Below, piece by piece: positions 61,677 to 64,000 of a DNA stretch of 64,000 nt (positions are counted from its first letter, which is position 1; each line of letters begins with the position of its first letter). The notes below the pieces were generated by a model. It ran no database searches. It worked only from the letters and a program-made list of their open reading frames with translations, and was not told the DNA's origin. Source of the stretch: Candidatus Zhuqueibacterota bacterium (GTDB lineage: Bacteria; Zhuqueibacterota; Zhuqueibacteria; Oceanimicrobiales; Oceanimicrobiaceae); the NCBI GenBank assembly GCA_029262055.1, contig JAJDAD010000013.1:1-64000 (forward strand), in the 5' to 3' direction. Both the position numbers and the translations under genes were made by a program.

Positions 61677-63533
61677 CTAACCATCAAGATTCTTCTGCAT
61701 CCATAGCTCCAGAACGAGTAAGGAATAGAGCCGGTGCGAAAAATCCTTCTTGCTGGATAAGTGCAAGTCCAGCATAGACTGGACGCCGCTGGTGCTAAAG
61801 AAGTTACGCTTCTTCAAGGCGTCCTCGGACAGGACATCATGAATCAGGTCACGGAACACATCAGTGTTTCGCATCCAGTTCTTCATCGGGACGTTATGCC
61901 CCATTTTGTCTTTCCGAAAAACGATTTCATCCGGCAGAACACCCTCCATCGCCTTCTTCTGGATATACTTGACTTGCGAGCCCCGAATTTTCAGCTCTGC
62001 CGGAATGGTGGCCGAAAACTCAATGAGTCGATAGTCGTGCAAGGGGAACCGTGCTTCAATGCCCCAGGCCCGGGTCAGCCGGAGCCGGTCGACATGGAAA
62101 TGCACCAACGTCTGATAGTCGCCGTACAGGCTCTGGCTCAAATTGTCCGGCCCGTCTGCGTCTTTGTATAAATCCGTAATGTCATCGTAAGTGTCGAGCT
62201 TGCCAAACTCAGCCACGATGTCCGGCTGACAAAGCTCAGCCAATTCGGAATCGGTGTAATAGATGCGCCAGCGGTTACTCAGAAGTTCTGCGGGGAACTT
62301 GTAGCTGTAAGCAAACCGGCGCGCTTTGACGCGCAAGCTTTTCTTCTCCTCTGAATCGGGCAGAATACCGGCAATCGCGGTAATGCTGTTTCTAATCGGA
62401 GCCGGAATCAGATCGAACTTGGCCGCCATCTGGTCCGCAACGTAGACCGGGTGTCCCGCATAAAGCTCGTCGCCGCCGTCACCGGTGAGAATGTATTGGA
62501 CTTTGTTCTGTGCAGCGCGCCCAAGAATGAACGAACCCAGCTCCACGCCGATGTCGCACAGAGGCTCTTCCATCCAACCGGCCATGGCTTCGAGGTTGTT
62601 CAGATCTTCGGGAACGAACTCAAGTTCATTGTGCTGCGTATTGTAGTGTCGCGCCATGACTCTGGCAAAATGCGACTCATCGACATACTTGTCATCACAG
62701 CGGAAGGAAAACGTATGGATCTGTTGGTCGGTCAAGCCGCTGAGTAAACCGACCACGGAACTGGAGTCCATGCCCCCGCTCAGGAACGCCCCGGGGTCTG
62801 AATCTTCCCCGGCAGTTCGGATCGCGATGGCGTCCCTGGTCAGGCTCAAAAGCTCTTCGATAAAGCTGTCAACCTGGCGCCCATTTTGATCCTGATACGA
62901 CAGATTCCAATAGCGCCGGGCCTTCAGGCTGCCTTTTTCCAACACAAGAGCATGACCCGGGCGGACTTTATGTACATCCTTGATGAAAGTGTCCAGTCCG
63001 GGATTATAATTGAAAAGCAGATAATTTCGAATCGCCCGATAGTTCATCGTTTTGTCAACAGCCGGGTGCTGCGTCAAAGCCCGCAACGACGAACTGAAGG
63101 TCAGGCTCTTGCCGTTCCAGTGGTAGAACAGTGGCTCAAGACCCAAGTGGTCGCGCACAAGCAGAAAGCGGTTTTTCACACCATCCCAAATCGCGGCTGC
63201 AAACTGGCCGTTGAGGTTCCTGAATTCACTCTCCGCACCAGCCTCGTAGCGCGACAAAATCAGACTGGCCACGTCGTTTTTGTCCTGCACAGCTTTGTCG
63301 CCGATCTTGTAAATATTGCCGGATGCGACAGCCACCAGCTTCTTGTTCTGGCTGAAGGCAATCCCGGCACCATCGTCGATGGTGGGGACACCGGTTTCGC
63401 TGACTCCCAGTCCGATGTTGGCGTTGAAAAAAGTACTGCTGGCTTTGTCCGACTCCCCAGATCCCGCCAGCTTGAACAGCGACTCCTTAGCTACACTCTG
63501 CTCTGCACTGTTGTTTATGATTCCATAAATCAT
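61677..63533 (-). CDS. Asparagine-synthase-like enzyme lacking the glutaminase cysteine
   Basis: 618 residues. The start (ATG at 63533, GGAG six nt upstream) gives MIYGIINN, so Ile stands where family members have the nucleophile Cys2. The rest of the amidotransferase-like domain is recognisable (LNGQFAAAIWDGVKNRFLL, VRDHLGLEPLFYHW at 126-139). The synthetase domain is intact: FLSGGMDSSSVVGLLSGL with the pyrophosphate loop at 252-258, LTGDGGDELYAGHP and EARFPLHDYRL. Such Cys-less members (for example beta-lactam synthetase) activate a carboxylate with ATP but do not hydrolyse glutamine; some may use free ammonia or another amine. Target unknown, perhaps a sugar acid or amino acid for the glycan. 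Confidence 0.88.
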   Translation of the reverse strand: MIYGIINNSAEQSVAKESLFKLAGSGESDKASSTFFNANIGLGVSETGVPTIDDGAGIAFSQNKKLVAVASGNIYKIGDKAVQDKNDVASLILSRYEAGAESEFRNLNGQFAAAIWDGVKNRFLLVRDHLGLEPLFYHWNGKSLTFSSSLRALTQHPAVDKTMNYRAIRNYLLFNYNPGLDTFIKDVHKVRPGHALVLEKGSLKARRYWNLSYQDQNGRQVDSFIEELLSLTRDAIAIRTAGEDSDPGAFLSGGMDSSSVVGLLSGLTDQQIHTFSFRCDDKYVDESHFARVMARHYNTQHNELEFVPEDLNNLEAMAGWMEEPLCDIGVELGSFILGRAAQNKVQYILTGDGGDELYAGHPVYVADQMAAKFDLIPAPIRNSITAIAGILPDSEEKKSLRVKARRFAYSYKFPAELLSNRWRIYYTDSELAELCQPDIVAEFGKLDTYDDITDLYKDADGPDNLSQSLYGDYQTLVHFHVDRLRLTRAWGIEARFPLHDYRLIEFSATIPAELKIRGSQVKYIQKKAMEGVLPDEIVFRKDKMGHNVPMKNWMRNTDVFRDLIHDVLSEDALKKRNFFSTSGVQSMLDLHLSSKKDFSHRLYSLLVLELWMQKNLDG

Positions 63534-63563
63534 GAGTCTCTCCGATTACAGTCTCTGTTCAAG

Positions 63564-64000
63564 TCAAGCTTTCGCATTCTGCTCCCGCAGGACCTCGTTA
63601 TGTTCCTTGCCCTTGCGGCGGTCCCAAAGGAACTTTGCCGGCAAACCGGCCGATATCGCAAACTCGGGGACATCTTTGTTGACCACGGCACCGGCACCGA
63701 TTATACTGTCGCGCCCAATGGTCACACCGTCCAGCACTGCGACCCCTGCCCCTAGCCAGACGTTGTCATCGATAGTGATGCCCTTCGATGACCGTCCCTG
63801 CATCAGGACCGGGATGTCCGTGCGGTCGCTGTCGTGGTCGCCGCCCACCAGGTAGCAAAAAGCTGCCATCAGGTGATTCTTCTTTATCACAATCGAGCTG
63901 AGTGATGAAATCACACAGTTGAAGCCAATGTTCACGTTGTCTTCCAATTCGATGTCACCGTTGTGGCAGGTCAAAATCGTGCCTCGGCCAATGAACACGC
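63564..64000 (-). CDS. Hexapeptide-repeat (left-handed beta-helix) acyltransferase, N-terminus beyond the window edge
   Basis: The reading frame is open to base 64000; the GTG at 63998 is probably an internal Val, so the 5' end is missing. The 145 visible residues have the repeat pattern of LbetaH acetyltransferases: GDIELEDNVNIGFNCVISS, GITIDDNVWLGAGVAVL, DGVTIGRDSIIGAGAVVNKDV, then SAGLPAKFLWDRRKGK. The catalytic His is likely in VGGDHDSDRTD. O- or N-acetylation of a sugar is the usual role in such loci. The stop is 30 nt before the asparagine-synthase-like start. Confidence 0.88.
   Translation of the reverse strand, partial: VFIGRGTILTCHNGDIELEDNVNIGFNCVISSLSSIVIKKNHLMAAFCYLVGGDHDSDRTDIPVLMQGRSSKGITIDDNVWLGAGVAVLDGVTIGRDSIIGAGAVVNKDVPEFAISAGLPAKFLWDRRKGKEHNEVLREQNAKA

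Noticed and set aside
1-64000. CRISPR arrays, insertion sequences, tRNA or rRNA genes
   Set aside because: No regularly spaced repeats, transposase motifs, terminal inverted repeats or RNA-gene sequences were found on reading both strands.

Overview
The window is 64 kb of a surface-polysaccharide locus. All 48 genes I can support lie on the minus strand, so the transcription order runs from high to low coordinates. I see no tRNA, rRNA, insertion sequence, CRISPR array or phage gene. Base composition is moderate in G+C and even, except for an A/T-rich patch at about 25.8-26.5 kb. Two flippases, an O-antigen-ligase-type polymerase, signal peptides and a lipobox point to a Gram-negative-type bacterium. 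The carbamoyl-phosphate synthase large subunit has the N-terminus typical of Bacteroidota and relatives, and the chain-modifying enzymes resemble exosortase-associated exopolysaccharide systems. An uncultured FCB-group or similar lineage is my best guess; the window alone does not settle it.

Layout in transcription order. (1) 64-60 kb: hexapeptide acyltransferase (cut by the window edge), an asparagine-synthase-like enzyme lacking the glutaminase cysteine, proC, and a YdjM/DUF457-type membrane protein. (2) 60-54 kb: three tandem family-2 glycosyltransferases with membrane tails (one without its DXD motif), a GT4, a sugar-nucleotide SDR, another GT2 and a GT39-like membrane transferase, mostly with overlapping ends. 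(3) 52.6-47.8 kb: an SDR fused to a Gfo/Idh/MocA oxidoreductase, a flippase, and a DUF1972-type GT4. (4) 47.7-36.4 kb: carA, carB, a GT39-like protein, an O-antigen ligase/polymerase, a GT4, a NodU/SxtI-type carbamoyltransferase, and its usual small partners SxtJ and DUF5989 (SxtK-like). Carbamoyl phosphate supply and carbamoyl transfer therefore sit together. (5) 36.3-26.5 kb: a second flippase, asnB, an FrhB-like iron-sulfur protein, an alpha/alpha-toroid carbohydrate enzyme, a GT4 and a membrane-anchored GH39-like hydrolase. (6) 26.4-13.3 kb: a small lipoprotein, a secreted GHL15-like protein with a golvesin-type domain, then four tandem membrane-anchored alkaline-phosphatase-superfamily enzymes and a membrane-anchored heparinase II/III-like lyase. 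(7) 13.1-8.9 kb: another alkaline-phosphatase-superfamily protein, a 61-residue ribbon-helix-helix-like protein, a membrane protein of unknown family and a methyltransferase. (8) 8.8-7.0 kb: sat-cysC with a clear intrinsic terminator. (9) 6.9-1 kb: GT4, GT2 plus DUF2304, FemAB-like transferase, polysaccharide deacetylase, GT39-like protein and a secreted SGNH hydrolase cut by the window edge.

Together the genes would build, flip and polymerise a lipid-linked glycan, decorate it (carbamoyl, acyl, amide/amidine-type, possibly sulfate or phosphodiester groups), deacetylate it and trim it. The most unusual part is 8.9-23.9 kb. The four genes that would routinely be called sulfatases have Thr where formylglycine sulfatases need Cys or Ser. 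They share a polytopic N-terminal membrane module with each other and with the adjacent lyase, and they share an LGY C-terminal tail with the tiny ribbon-helix-helix-like protein. I read this as a candidate membrane-anchored glycan-modification system; its chemistry is not determined from sequence alone.
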